Shown: in pieces, positions 53,967 to 63,061 of the stretch
Layout of the letters: every line of letters begins with the position of its first letter
How positions within the stretch are numbered: position 1 is the first letter of the stretch
Origin: Sphingobacterium siyangense
Lineage (GTDB): Bacteria > Bacteroidota > Bacteroidia > Sphingobacteriales > Sphingobacteriaceae
Direction: 5' to 3'
Length of the DNA: 64,000 nt
Assembly: GCF_007830445.1 (NCBI RefSeq)
Contig: NZ_VLKR01000003.1
Location: 62,001 to 126,000 of the forward strand
Translations under genes and position numbers: made by a program
Notes under the pieces: model-generated
Databases searched by the model: none
The model's input: only the letters and a program-made list of their open reading frames with translations
Told to the model about the DNA's origin: nothing

Positions 53967-56108
53967 TCAATGTACATTAATCAAAGCGATCGCTCCCTTA
54001 TCAAGCTTCAGATCAATTGTTCCATCTCTCCTTATATCAAACGTACCTTTTCCCTGTATCTTTACCTCTGGTATTCCGATATCGGATTTTAAACGTAGAC
54101 GACCTCCATATTGACTTTTGATCCGGATGTTGGCCGTTTTTCCATTTTTCCGCTCTGCTGATACGAGATTTCCACCATCTGTCAAAAAATTGGTAAAGGA
54201 AACATCCTTCCATTTATGAGGAATAGCAGGAAACACGCGTAATACACCATTCCAATACTGCATACACAATTCTTGAATACTGGCCATCGCTGCCAGTGGG
54301 GTTTCTATCACCGGACCGCTTTCAGCATATAGTGTATTGGCTTTAATATATTTCTGCAATAGCACATCCAGCGAAGCCAAAGCCGAGTCTCCTCTTCCCA
54401 TCATGGCATACATAGAGGCAGCCCCCGTAAATGAATAGCCCTGCAACAATTGCTTTTTGCTCTGCCAATGTGCAATAGAGCGCTCAATAAGAGCTTGATT
54501 ATTTACCTGATCCCAGTTTATATCGTAAAAAGGATAAATCATCATTAGGTGCGAATAGTGACGATGCGACTCGCCATACGGTAGATCTTTTGCGATCATA
54601 AAGCCATCGACATCTTTTGGATAATCAATCAAGTTGGCCAATACGTCTGTCCAGACAGCATGAAGTTTATCCTTGCCGCCTCTTTCTTGATCCAGCTCAA
54701 TAAGCGTCTTGAGCCCCCATTTGAAAATAGAAAGATCATAATTTGTATCATAAGCATACCCTTTTGAATATTCTGGTGAATAGGTTTTCACACCGATATG
54801 GTATTTTCCTGCTTGATTCTTTTCCAATAAGTGCAAATGATAATTTATCGCTTCCTTCAGTAGCGGAAATAAGCGATCATATACTTCCTGCGACAGGGTC
54901 GCTCGATAATATTGATAATAACTATGCAACAGCCATACGAGATTACCTAGCTCCTTTTCACCATCGGAAGCCGCATCCAATGAAACATTTTTTGCCAGAA
55001 GAACAGGACTCCATAAGCTTGGCCCCGAGGAGCGACCTACAGCCAAACTGTTATAGCGATAAGGCTCGGGAACATTTTGTCTTAAATTATCTTTATTCCG
55101 ATCAATCATCTGGATCAACGAGTTTGCAATACCGAGCTGGTTCGCTTTGAAAACAGGGGAATAAGCAAGTTGCATATTAAGATTAAGCCAGTACGCTGGC
55201 CACGGAGTTGGACTTGTCCAGGGCCCCTGTAAATCCATAGCGGGTTTATCTGACCTTGTTGCACTGGCAAGCTTATACAGTTGCATTTCATAAAACTGCT
55301 GGTAAACCGTATCTGGCAGCTCCAGTGTAGATGCTACAAAATAGTCTGTCCACCACTTGCGATGGGACGCCAGTCCCTTCGTTAACTTTTGTTCTTTAAA
55401 ATTCTGAACATAATTGATCGCCTTTTTGACATAAGCGGTTCCCTGCTGGTTATAATCTACGGTAATTAAATAGGTATCCACTTCTTTGCCGGATCTGCCA
55501 CAATAAGCCGTCACATACCCTCCCCCGGCTAGAAGAGGCTGATCAAAATATTTTATTTCGCCTTGGGTGCCAAAACTTCCTTTTGGATTTGTCGGATAGT
55601 TTTTCGGTTTTTGCGTATAGCTGAATCCCATCCTTGGGCTGATGGCTTCGTCGGGTTTCCATGTAAGATGGTAATTCCCGTTAAAATCTTTTTTAAATAC
55701 CTCTAGCAAAATAATGTTGTCATTTGATAAGGTGGTCGTCCGAATTCTCACCATCCCTTGGTCTGTGCCGACTTTCGCCTCAGCATAGGCATCTTTTAAA
55801 TGAATTTCTCCTTGTGCCTGCACAATCGGGCGTTCAAATTCTATTTCAAAATGACCTAACGACATACGCGCCTGATCAAACAATTTATCGGCCGAATTCG
55901 CTCGATGATCATAAATATCAGTTCTTCCAATATCCACACGCATCGAATTCTTACCGGCTAAGTAAGTCATCGTTCCCAGGAGACCATTTCCAGTAAACAC
56001 TCCTTCATAAATCGTATGGCCCAACACTGGAATTCTAAATTGAGCTGATCCTCCAAATGGCTGGCATAGGATGCAAACGAGTAAAAACAGTATTCTTAGA
56101 TTCATCAT
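53967..56108 (-). CDS. GH95-like glycoside hydrolase
   Basis: 713 residues. Signal peptide (about 1-22, GSAQ). N-terminal beta-sandwich (about 25-240), (alpha/alpha)6 barrel (about 290-640) and short C-terminal beta domain. GH95-like motifs: WPAYWLNLNMQLAYSP (the N-x-N pair), SPEYS, HRHYSHLMMIYP. The family Asp in the IDGNFG segment of alpha-L-fucosidases aligns with Glu in VIETPL, so activity on fucose is doubtful; an alpha-galactosidase or other exo-glycosidase role is possible. 165 bases upstream of GH88. Confidence 0.7.
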   Translation of the reverse strand: MMNLRILFLLVCILCQPFGGSAQFRIPVLGHTIYEGVFTGNGLLGTMTYLAGKNSMRVDIGRTDIYDHRANSADKLFDQARMSLGHFEIEFERPIVQAQGEIHLKDAYAEAKVGTDQGMVRIRTTTLSNDNIILLEVFKKDFNGNYHLTWKPDEAISPRMGFSYTQKPKNYPTNPKGSFGTQGEIKYFDQPLLAGGGYVTAYCGRSGKEVDTYLITVDYNQQGTAYVKKAINYVQNFKEQKLTKGLASHRKWWTDYFVASTLELPDTVYQQFYEMQLYKLASATRSDKPAMDLQGPWTSPTPWPAYWLNLNMQLAYSPVFKANQLGIANSLIQMIDRNKDNLRQNVPEPYRYNSLAVGRSSGPSLWSPVLLAKNVSLDAASDGEKELGNLVWLLHSYYQYYRATLSQEVYDRLFPLLKEAINYHLHLLEKNQAGKYHIGVKTYSPEYSKGYAYDTNYDLSIFKWGLKTLIELDQERGGKDKLHAVWTDVLANLIDYPKDVDGFMIAKDLPYGESHRHYSHLMMIYPFYDINWDQVNNQALIERSIAHWQSKKQLLQGYSFTGAASMYAMMGRGDSALASLDVLLQKYIKANTLYAESGPVIETPLAAMASIQELCMQYWNGVLRVFPAIPHKWKDVSFTNFLTDGGNLVSAERKNGKTANIRIKSQYGGRLRLKSDIGIPEVKIQGKGTFDIRRDGTIDLKLDKGAIALINVH

Positions 56109-56492
56109 TAGGATTTAATGCTATCAGAGCGACCATAAAGATGCTGGATTATTCTCCTGAAATCAAGCCTCTTTTACGAAAACGATTGAGGAAAACCTAG
56201 ATTCAAGCTCTTCTCTGTCCATCACATCGAATAGCTACCTCTCTGAAATGTAACAATTTAGTAGACAAAACAACACAGCATACGCAATAATGGGGTAGCT
56301 ATATATGAAAGAAATGAATTCAGCAGTATTCTTTTGTTATTTTTTAACAAAACACAAATAAACAATACGTAAAATTTTAGTTATCAGTTTACATTTATCA
56401 GTTTTTTATCTATTTTTAAGATTAAATATCCAATGCCGTTATTTTTAACAGCCTAATAGTGGATCAATTATAAAACAACTAATCCAACCAAA
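56109..56492. other. 384-base divergent intergenic region
   Basis: AT-rich control region between the GH95-like gene (-) and the oxidoreductase gene (+). It holds a direct repeat ttatcagttt (56381-56390 and 56395-56404, 14 bp apart) and a perfect 8-bp hairpin (ttttgtta 56332-56339 / taacaaaa 56345-56352). No TAnnTTTG promoter and no small gene were seen. Confidence 0.4.
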
Positions 56493-57761
56493 ATGAAAGA
56501 ACAGAATTCATCAAGGCGTGATTTCATAAAAAAATCCGTGGTCGGTGCTGCGGCATTTTCTATTGTACCACGCTTTGTACTCGGAGGACAGGGCTATCTT
56601 GCTCCGAGCGACCATCTAACCAAAGGTGTAATTGGTGTCGGCAATATGGGCCGTGGACACTTTGGCTACGCCGGAACTAAAACAGTAGCCATTTGTGATG
56701 TGGACAAAACCCATCTAGCGGCAGCACAAGCAGACTTAGGCGGTGGTGTGAAGGAATACCATGACTTTAGGGAGTTGATTAAATCTCCGGAAGTAGATAT
56801 TGTGCATATTGCTACTCCGCCACATTGGCATGGACTAATGTCCATTGAAGCGGCAAAAGCAGGAAAAGATATCTGGTGTGAAAAACCAATGACACGTACT
56901 ATCGGTGAGGGTAAAAAAGTGAAAGAAGCCATTGCACAACATGGCAATATCTTCCGTTTAAATACCTGGTTTCGTTTCAAGGATGATTTTTATGGAATGA
57001 ATGTTCCAGTAAGCAAAATCAAAAAATTAGTTGATACTGGCATGTTAGGTTGGCCTTTGAAAGTTACAATAAGCAAACATACCGGATTTGACTGGAAGTT
57101 CTATTGGGTAGGAAAGGAAAATTTACCAGAGGAGAAAGTACCGGCTGAACTTGACTACGATTTCTGGTTAGGTCCGGCGCCATATAAGCCTTACAATAAA
57201 CACCGCGTGCATACCACTTTTAGAGGATATTGGGATTATGATGGTGGCGGTCTAGGAGATATGGGGCAACATTATATGGATCCTGTTCAATACTTCTTAG
57301 GTAAAGACAACGAAAGTCCGATTACCGTCGACGTTGATGCTCCGCAGCAACATCCGGATGCCGTGGGCACATGGAGACGAATTACATTTACCTATGCCGA
57401 TGGTTGTCAGATCATTTTAGACGGTGAAGCAAAAGATGAAAAGGCAGCCTATATTGAAGGTCCAAAAGGTAAATTATATCGAGGATTCCAATCAGATATA
57501 CCAGATTTGGAAAGAAAACTTGCACAGTACCCTGAACCTGCACCACAGATTACTGACTTCTTGGAATCCGTTCGCACAAGAGAAAAGTTTGCACTGAATG
57601 AGATCAATGGACACCGTTCTTGTACCTTGGTCAATATGGGATTAGCAGCATTGCGACTGAACAGATCACTAAAATATGACTCTCAAAATGAGCTATTTAT
57701 TAATGACGACGCCGCAAATAGATTAATTCACCAACCAATGAGAGGCCCTTGGTCTATTTAA
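56493..57761 (+). CDS. Gfo/Idh/MocA family oxidoreductase with Tat signal
   Basis: 422 residues. Twin-arginine motif SSRRDFIKKS (6-15) followed by a hydrophobic stretch: exported folded, with its cofactor. Rossmann domain with GVIGVGNMGRG (about 45-55), EKPMTR (about 130-135) and the C-terminal substrate domain with GGGLGDMGQHYMDP. Uses NAD(P) to oxidise a sugar, often at C3. The next gene starts 12 bases after the stop and encodes 3-keto-glycoside hydrolase domains, which fits oxidation followed by cleavage. Confidence 0.9.
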   Translation: MKEQNSSRRDFIKKSVVGAAAFSIVPRFVLGGQGYLAPSDHLTKGVIGVGNMGRGHFGYAGTKTVAICDVDKTHLAAAQADLGGGVKEYHDFRELIKSPEVDIVHIATPPHWHGLMSIEAAKAGKDIWCEKPMTRTIGEGKKVKEAIAQHGNIFRLNTWFRFKDDFYGMNVPVSKIKKLVDTGMLGWPLKVTISKHTGFDWKFYWVGKENLPEEKVPAELDYDFWLGPAPYKPYNKHRVHTTFRGYWDYDGGGLGDMGQHYMDPVQYFLGKDNESPITVDVDAPQQHPDAVGTWRRITFTYADGCQIILDGEAKDEKAAYIEGPKGKLYRGFQSDIPDLERKLAQYPEPAPQITDFLESVRTREKFALNEINGHRSCTLVNMGLAALRLNRSLKYDSQNELFINDDAANRLIHQPMRGPWSI

Positions 57762-57773
57762 AAAGATATCCCG

Positions 57774-60700
57774 ATGAAAAGAATATTCAATTCGCTGACC
57801 GTATTGCTTCTTATATCTAGTGCAACCTACGCTCAGCAACCACAAAATAGAACGACTGCAACTAAAATAGCAGACGTATTGGCACAACAGCCGGCTGAAG
57901 AAAAAGAAAAGTTTTTACTTGCCATGCATGAGCTGGAAGGTTTTTCTTCTGATGACGTCGTTACGTTCCTCAAAGGACTTAAAGCACCAGGTAGCAACAA
58001 TGCTCCGATAGAATTTGCGGCAAACAGCTATTCGTTCTATGTAAATCAGCCTGGTAAAGAACAACAAAAAAGAGTTTTCGTTGAAGGATTGGCAAAATCC
58101 ATAGCGCAATTGAGTGAACCAACAAATCAGGTCTTTGCCCTACGCCTGTTACGTCAATGCGCCGATAATACAGCTATACCAGCTGTCGCTACTTGTTTGA
58201 CAAACGATTATCTCGCCGATGCAGCAGCGAGAACCCTAGTTTCTATTCGTACCCCTGAATCGACAGCAGCCTTAGAAAAAGCTTTAGCAGCATCCACAAC
58301 AGAGAAAACTGCCATTGCCCTGGTTACAGCACTCGGAGATCTAAAAGATAAAAATGCTGAAAGTGCCATTTTAGGATTAACGCAAAAATATAATTCGGAT
58401 GGCTTCCAACGAACAGCATTGATCGCGCTGAGCAAAATCGGGGGCACAGCTTCTGAATCGCTATTCCAGGAAAAACTAAATGCCGCCGGCTATAGCTATG
58501 ACAAATTGGATGCAGTAGGACTTGGTATCGACTATGCTCAAGCATTGATCGACAATAAACACGACCAAGATGCGGTTAAGTTCCTAAACAAGTTTTTCCA
58601 GGAATCACAAAAAGCAAAATCGATCAACGGCCAAATTGCATCGCTTAAATTATTGACAACCATCGACCCAGCGAAACAACAAAAGAATTTGTTAGCAGCT
58701 GTTAAGAGCGATAATGGTGCTTACCGTAACATTGCATTACAATTACTCGGAAAATATGGAAAAGGCGCCGACGCAAAAAGCTTGCTTGCTTTAGCAAGCA
58801 AGGGTACTCCTGAAGTGCAAGAAAGTGTATTGAACTACTTAGCCCACAATGGTTCGGCAAGCAGCTTAAAACTAATCCAGGCATTAGTAAATAAAACACA
58901 GTCTCCCGTAACTAAATTAGCTGGATTAAGTGCACTAAATACACTATCTCAGGGTAAAGAAACCAATACCTTAATCCAGGCGCTCAACGCTGATCAACAA
59001 TTTAACAATTCGGTAAAAGCATTGATCCTTTCATCGAAAGATGCAAATGTCGTTACTGATGTCAACAATGCACTTGCCACTGTAGACGACGACAAAAAGA
59101 TTCAATTGCTGGATATTTTAAGTAAACGTTCCAACAATGCATCATCCAAAGCTGTATTAGCCATAAAGAGTGCAAACCCTGCTGTCGAAGAAGCGATCAA
59201 CAAAGCACTCCCAAATGTCGCTCAGGAATCGGACTTAGAAGAACTATTCGGTAGGTTAAACAATACAACAGACAATAAATCTGCCGTGCTATTGCAACGT
59301 GCCATTGTCAATGTGGTTCAGTCAAGCACAAATTCAAAGGGATTAACAGAACAACTAGCAGCTAATATATCGAAGTCTGCAGCGCCTAATACCGCTAAGT
59401 ATTTCCCTATTTTTGCTGGGCTTGGTGACGCCCAGTCATTGAAAGCTGTAACTGCATACCTTAACAACAATAATACAGGTCTACGGTCCGCAGCAATTGA
59501 GTCTTTGGCTAGCTGGTCTACCTCCAACGCACTGCCAGAATTGGTATCTCTTTCCCGAACAGAAAAAGACGATAATCTTTTCAATACGGTATACAGAGGA
59601 TTAATTAAATCAATTTCTTCTTCTTCGAATACGCCTGAACAGAAAACTTTGTTATTAAGAGATGCATTCAACGTTGCCAAAACCACAGATCAGAAAAAAG
59701 CAGCATTATCTGCGTTACAACCTACAGGAACATACCAGTCTTTAGTTTTTGCCGCTGATTTAATGAGCGACGCGCAACTTGGCGGAACTGCGGCCAATGT
59801 AGCGATGAACATTGCAATGGACAACAAGTTCTATGGCAAAAAGGTTAGAGAGGTTCTTGAACAGGTGATCGGTAAATTGTCGGGTAGTGAAAGTGGATAC
59901 CTTAAGGAAGCTGTTGTTCGCTATCTCGCTGAAATGCCGATCAAAGAAGGTTATGTTTCGATGTTCAATGGTAAAGACCTAAGTGGCTGGAAAGGTTTGG
60001 TAGCAGATCCGATCAAACGCAGTAAAATGAACGAGAAAACTTTAGCAGCAGAACAAGCTAAAGCCGACGATATCATGCGCAAAGGTTGGACAGCATCCAA
60101 TGGTGAAATTGCCTTCAGTGGTAAAGGCGATAATCTGGCGACCGTAAAGAAATATGGCGATTTTGAAATGCTGGTAGACTGGAAATTGGAAAACTATGGC
60201 GGTATAGAAGGTGATGCCGGTATCTACTTGAGAGGTACTCCCCAAGTACAAATTTGGGATATTGCGAATACAAGAGTCGGCGCCCAAGTTGGCTCTGGCG
60301 GATTATATAACAACCAGAAAAATGAAAGCAAACCGTTGAAGGTTGCCGACAATGCTACTGGCGAATGGAATACATTTAAAATCAAAATGGTAGACGATAA
60401 AGTCACAGTTTGGTTAAATGGACAGTTAGTAACCGATAATATTCCTCTTGAAAACTATTGGGATAGAAACCAATCAATTTTCCCTACCGAACAAATTGAG
60501 TTACAAGCGCATGGTTCAGTTGTTTATTATAGAGATCTTTTTATCAAGGAATTCCCAAGAAAACAAATCTTTAAATTGAGCGATCAAGAGAAAAAAGAAG
60601 GTTTTGAAGTACTTTTTGATGGAACAAACCTCGACAAGTGGACAGAAAACCAAGCTTATGTTGTCAACGACGAAGGTCATATCTGGGTGTATCCAAATGC

Positions 60701-61175
60701 AAAATTTGGTGGAAACCTTTACACAAAAGAAGAATATGCAGACTTCATTTATCGCTTCGACTTCAAATTAACGCCTGGTGCCAACAATGGTGTGGGAATA
60801 CGCGCTCCTCTGGAGGGAGATGCCGCATATGAGGCCATGGAAATCCAGGTACTTGATGATGGTGCAGATGTTTATAAAGACTTAAAGCAATACCAATATC
60901 ACGGTTCAATTTATGGAGTTGTTCCTGCCAAAAAAGGTCATTTAAAACCCGTAGGTGAATGGAACTCCGAGGAAATCGTGGTGAAAGGAAATCGCATCAA
61001 AGTTACACTGAATGGCGCGGTTATCGTGGATGCGGATATCGCCGAGGCAAGCAAAAATGGAACCCTGGATGGCAAACAACATCCTGGGCTTAAACGAACC
61101 TCTGGTCATATCGGGTTTCTAGGACACGGTACCGAAGTATTCTTTAAAGATATTCGAGTAAAAAAACTCAAATAG
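57774..61175 (+). CDS. HEAT-repeat protein with two DUF1080 (3-keto-disaccharide hydrolase) domains
   Basis: 1133 residues. Signal peptide (1-20, TYAQQ). Residues about 40-700 are Ala/Leu-rich helical HEAT-like repeats. First DUF1080 (concanavalin-like) domain about 722-925 (MFNGKDLSGWKGL ... GDAGIYLRG); second about 942-1132 (VLFDGTNLDKWTE ... NGVGIRAP, FKDIRVKKLK). DUF1080 includes 3-keto-glycoside hydrolases/lyases that split sugars after C3 oxidation. Coupled to the oxidoreductase gene, forming a likely two-step pathway in the periplasm. Confidence 0.85.
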   Translation: MKRIFNSLTVLLLISSATYAQQPQNRTTATKIADVLAQQPAEEKEKFLLAMHELEGFSSDDVVTFLKGLKAPGSNNAPIEFAANSYSFYVNQPGKEQQKRVFVEGLAKSIAQLSEPTNQVFALRLLRQCADNTAIPAVATCLTNDYLADAAARTLVSIRTPESTAALEKALAASTTEKTAIALVTALGDLKDKNAESAILGLTQKYNSDGFQRTALIALSKIGGTASESLFQEKLNAAGYSYDKLDAVGLGIDYAQALIDNKHDQDAVKFLNKFFQESQKAKSINGQIASLKLLTTIDPAKQQKNLLAAVKSDNGAYRNIALQLLGKYGKGADAKSLLALASKGTPEVQESVLNYLAHNGSASSLKLIQALVNKTQSPVTKLAGLSALNTLSQGKETNTLIQALNADQQFNNSVKALILSSKDANVVTDVNNALATVDDDKKIQLLDILSKRSNNASSKAVLAIKSANPAVEEAINKALPNVAQESDLEELFGRLNNTTDNKSAVLLQRAIVNVVQSSTNSKGLTEQLAANISKSAAPNTAKYFPIFAGLGDAQSLKAVTAYLNNNNTGLRSAAIESLASWSTSNALPELVSLSRTEKDDNLFNTVYRGLIKSISSSSNTPEQKTLLLRDAFNVAKTTDQKKAALSALQPTGTYQSLVFAADLMSDAQLGGTAANVAMNIAMDNKFYGKKVREVLEQVIGKLSGSESGYLKEAVVRYLAEMPIKEGYVSMFNGKDLSGWKGLVADPIKRSKMNEKTLAAEQAKADDIMRKGWTASNGEIAFSGKGDNLATVKKYGDFEMLVDWKLENYGGIEGDAGIYLRGTPQVQIWDIANTRVGAQVGSGGLYNNQKNESKPLKVADNATGEWNTFKIKMVDDKVTVWLNGQLVTDNIPLENYWDRNQSIFPTEQIELQAHGSVVYYRDLFIKEFPRKQIFKLSDQEKKEGFEVLFDGTNLDKWTENQAYVVNDEGHIWVYPNAKFGGNLYTKEEYADFIYRFDFKLTPGANNGVGIRAPLEGDAAYEAMEIQVLDDGADVYKDLKQYQYHGSIYGVVPAKKGHLKPVGEWNSEEIVVKGNRIKVTLNGAVIVDADIAEASKNGTLDGKQHPGLKRTSGHIGFLGHGTEVFFKDIRVKKLK

Positions 61176-61195
61176 TCTAAACTTATACGTAGAGA

Positions 61196-61222
61196 GGGGA
61201 TAAGGAATCTTATCCCCTTTTT
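61196..61222 (+). terminator. Terminator of the oxidoreductase-DUF1080 operon
   Basis: Stem ggggataag (61196-61204) / cttatcccc (61209-61217), loop gaat, then ttttt. It lies 20 bases after the stop codon. A small second hairpin (cacttg/caagtg, 61234-61250) follows, before the ROK gene. Confidence 0.9.
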
Positions 61223-61326
61223 GCTAATTAGCCCACTTGCTTGTCAAGTGAGAAAAATAACCAAATGATTCCAAAACTTTTGCTAAATTAAAGCCCTGAG
61301 GATTCTATTTCAAAATTTGACGTTTT

Positions 61327-62577
61327 ATGACTAAAGCCGTAAACTTACTGATTAACAAAAAATTGGAGAGTAAACCTGAAAAGAAAAATCTGTTCAACAA
61401 AATCTCCATTATAAAATTAATAGCCGAATTAGGATCTGTATCGGTAAATGACATTGTAAAAAACCTCTATTTAAGCCTGCCTACGGTAAATAGCCTTATT
61501 GCAGAATTGCTGGAAGATGATTTTATCCGTCAATTTGACAAAGGAGAATCTATTGGTGGACGTAAACCCAATTTATATAAGCTATGTGATGGATTGTTTC
61601 AGGTGCTATCGATTGAACTCCAACGTTTCTCCATCACACTGAGCATAATGGACAACAACCAGAACATTATTGCTGAAACTGTTGAGCTGGATAATGAATT
61701 ATCTCGAAATGGAGAAAATCTAGCCGCTATCACACAAATCGTTGATCAATATCTTATCGATAAATCAGTTGATACTGAGAACCTAACAGGGATTATTATT
61801 GGCATGCCAGGACTAATCAATGCTGAAGAAGGTACTAACGAGACTTTTTTACATGACGACAATCAATCCATAACAAACTATTTTGAGCGCATATATAAAA
61901 AACCGGTCTTCATTCTGAATGACGTTAAAGGTGCAGCTTATGCTGAATTGAAATTTGGATTGGCAAAAAACACAAAAAACAGTTTAATTATCCTAATGGA
62001 TTGGGGGATAGGTTTAGGAATCGTGTCCAATGGCGAAGTCTACCTAGGCCGTGATGGCTACTCCGGCGAAGTAGGACATATGCCCTTTATCGACAACGGT
62101 GAACTTTGCTATTGTGGGAAAAGAGGCTGTTTGGAAACCGTAGCTTCCGGAATTGCTTTGGTCAACAATGCTAAACAGGAAATCCAAAAAGGAGAGCTGA
62201 CTAAATTAAATGAATTACAACCCGATGAATTACAACATTTAACACCGACACATATTATTGAATCGGCAAACAAGGGTGATCAATTTGCAATAAATCAGAT
62301 TTCAAAACTAGGAACAAACCTAGGAAAAGCATTTGCATCTTTAATACAGCTACTCAATCCCGAATTGATCGTGTTGGGTGGAAAAATTGCAAAAGCAAAT
62401 GAATTGATCACGATTCCGATACAACAAGCCATAAATTCCTATACCATGGCCATTTTGAAGGAACATTGTGACATCAAAGTGTCAAGTCTAAATCTCGACA
62501 GCAATACCGTGGGTCTGACAAATTATTTTATCACGAAGTACCTATCGGTTGAATTGCTTCATAAATCCAAAATCTAA
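61327..62577 (+). CDS. ROK family transcriptional regulator
   Basis: 416 residues. N-terminal winged HTH (SIIKLIAELGSVSVNDIVKNLYLSLPTVNSLI, about 28-60), then a ROK sugar-kinase-like domain with GIIIGMPGLIN, DWGIGLGIV and the zinc motif GHMPF...CYCGKRGC. As in NagC/Mlc-type repressors it senses a sugar or sugar phosphate; it may control the preceding oxidoreductase-DUF1080 operon. Its last bases overlap the convergent gene by 4. Confidence 0.9.
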   Translation: MTKAVNLLINKKLESKPEKKNLFNKISIIKLIAELGSVSVNDIVKNLYLSLPTVNSLIAELLEDDFIRQFDKGESIGGRKPNLYKLCDGLFQVLSIELQRFSITLSIMDNNQNIIAETVELDNELSRNGENLAAITQIVDQYLIDKSVDTENLTGIIIGMPGLINAEEGTNETFLHDDNQSITNYFERIYKKPVFILNDVKGAAYAELKFGLAKNTKNSLIILMDWGIGLGIVSNGEVYLGRDGYSGEVGHMPFIDNGELCYCGKRGCLETVASGIALVNNAKQEIQKGELTKLNELQPDELQHLTPTHIIESANKGDQFAINQISKLGTNLGKAFASLIQLLNPELIVLGGKIAKANELITIPIQQAINSYTMAILKEHCDIKVSSLNLDSNTVGLTNYFITKYLSVELLHKSKI

Positions 62578-62933
62578 AACTGCCCTGTACTCAACAAGAC
62601 AAGAGTACAGGCTCTTTCTGTCTTAATACCGTGCTCCATAGCGAGCTGTTCCAATTCTGCATTCTCCGCACCAGGATTAAATATTATTCGTTTTGGCTTC
62701 GTCGCTAATATATAATCGTAATATTCTTTCTGATTAGGCTCACTAAGATACATTGTCACAGTATCAATATCTGTATGGATATCACCTTTCTTTTCAATAG
62801 GAACTCCGGCGGCTTCCCCTCCACTCAAGCCAATATTAACGATAGCATGCCCATGTTTATGCAACATATTTGCAGCTTTATTCGAATAACGTGAAGGATT
62901 GGTACTAGCACCTAAAATCAATGTTTTTTTCAT
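62574..62933 (-). CDS. CoA-binding domain protein (CoA_binding_2, YccU-like)
   Basis: 119 residues, Rossmann-like: MKKTLILGASTNPSRYSNKAANML at the start, then IVNIGLSGGEAAGVP and IIFNPGAENAELEQLA. Members bind CoA or nucleotides; no precise function. Overlaps the ROK gene tail by 4 bases, convergent. Confidence 0.8.
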   Translation of the reverse strand: MKKTLILGASTNPSRYSNKAANMLHKHGHAIVNIGLSGGEAAGVPIEKKGDIHTDIDTVTMYLSEPNQKEYYDYILATKPKRIIFNPGAENAELEQLAMEHGIKTERACTLVLLSTGQF

Positions 62934-62984
62934 CCCTTTTTATATCTTTTGTGTTTACCTGTTGCATGCATACTCAGGGCATGT

Positions 62985-63033
62985 AGATTATCTTCTTTGC
63001 CTTCTCGTTACAATAGGATAAAGAAGATAATCT
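62985..63033. terminator. 14-bp inverted repeat after the serine hydrolase gene
   Basis: Arms agattatcttcttt (62985-62998) and aaagaagataatct (63020-63033), perfect, 21-nt loop. AT-rich and without a clear T-run; terminator or protein-binding site. Confidence 0.4.
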
Positions 63034-63061
63034 AAATTCTCAAAGTAGCATCGCTCAAAAA

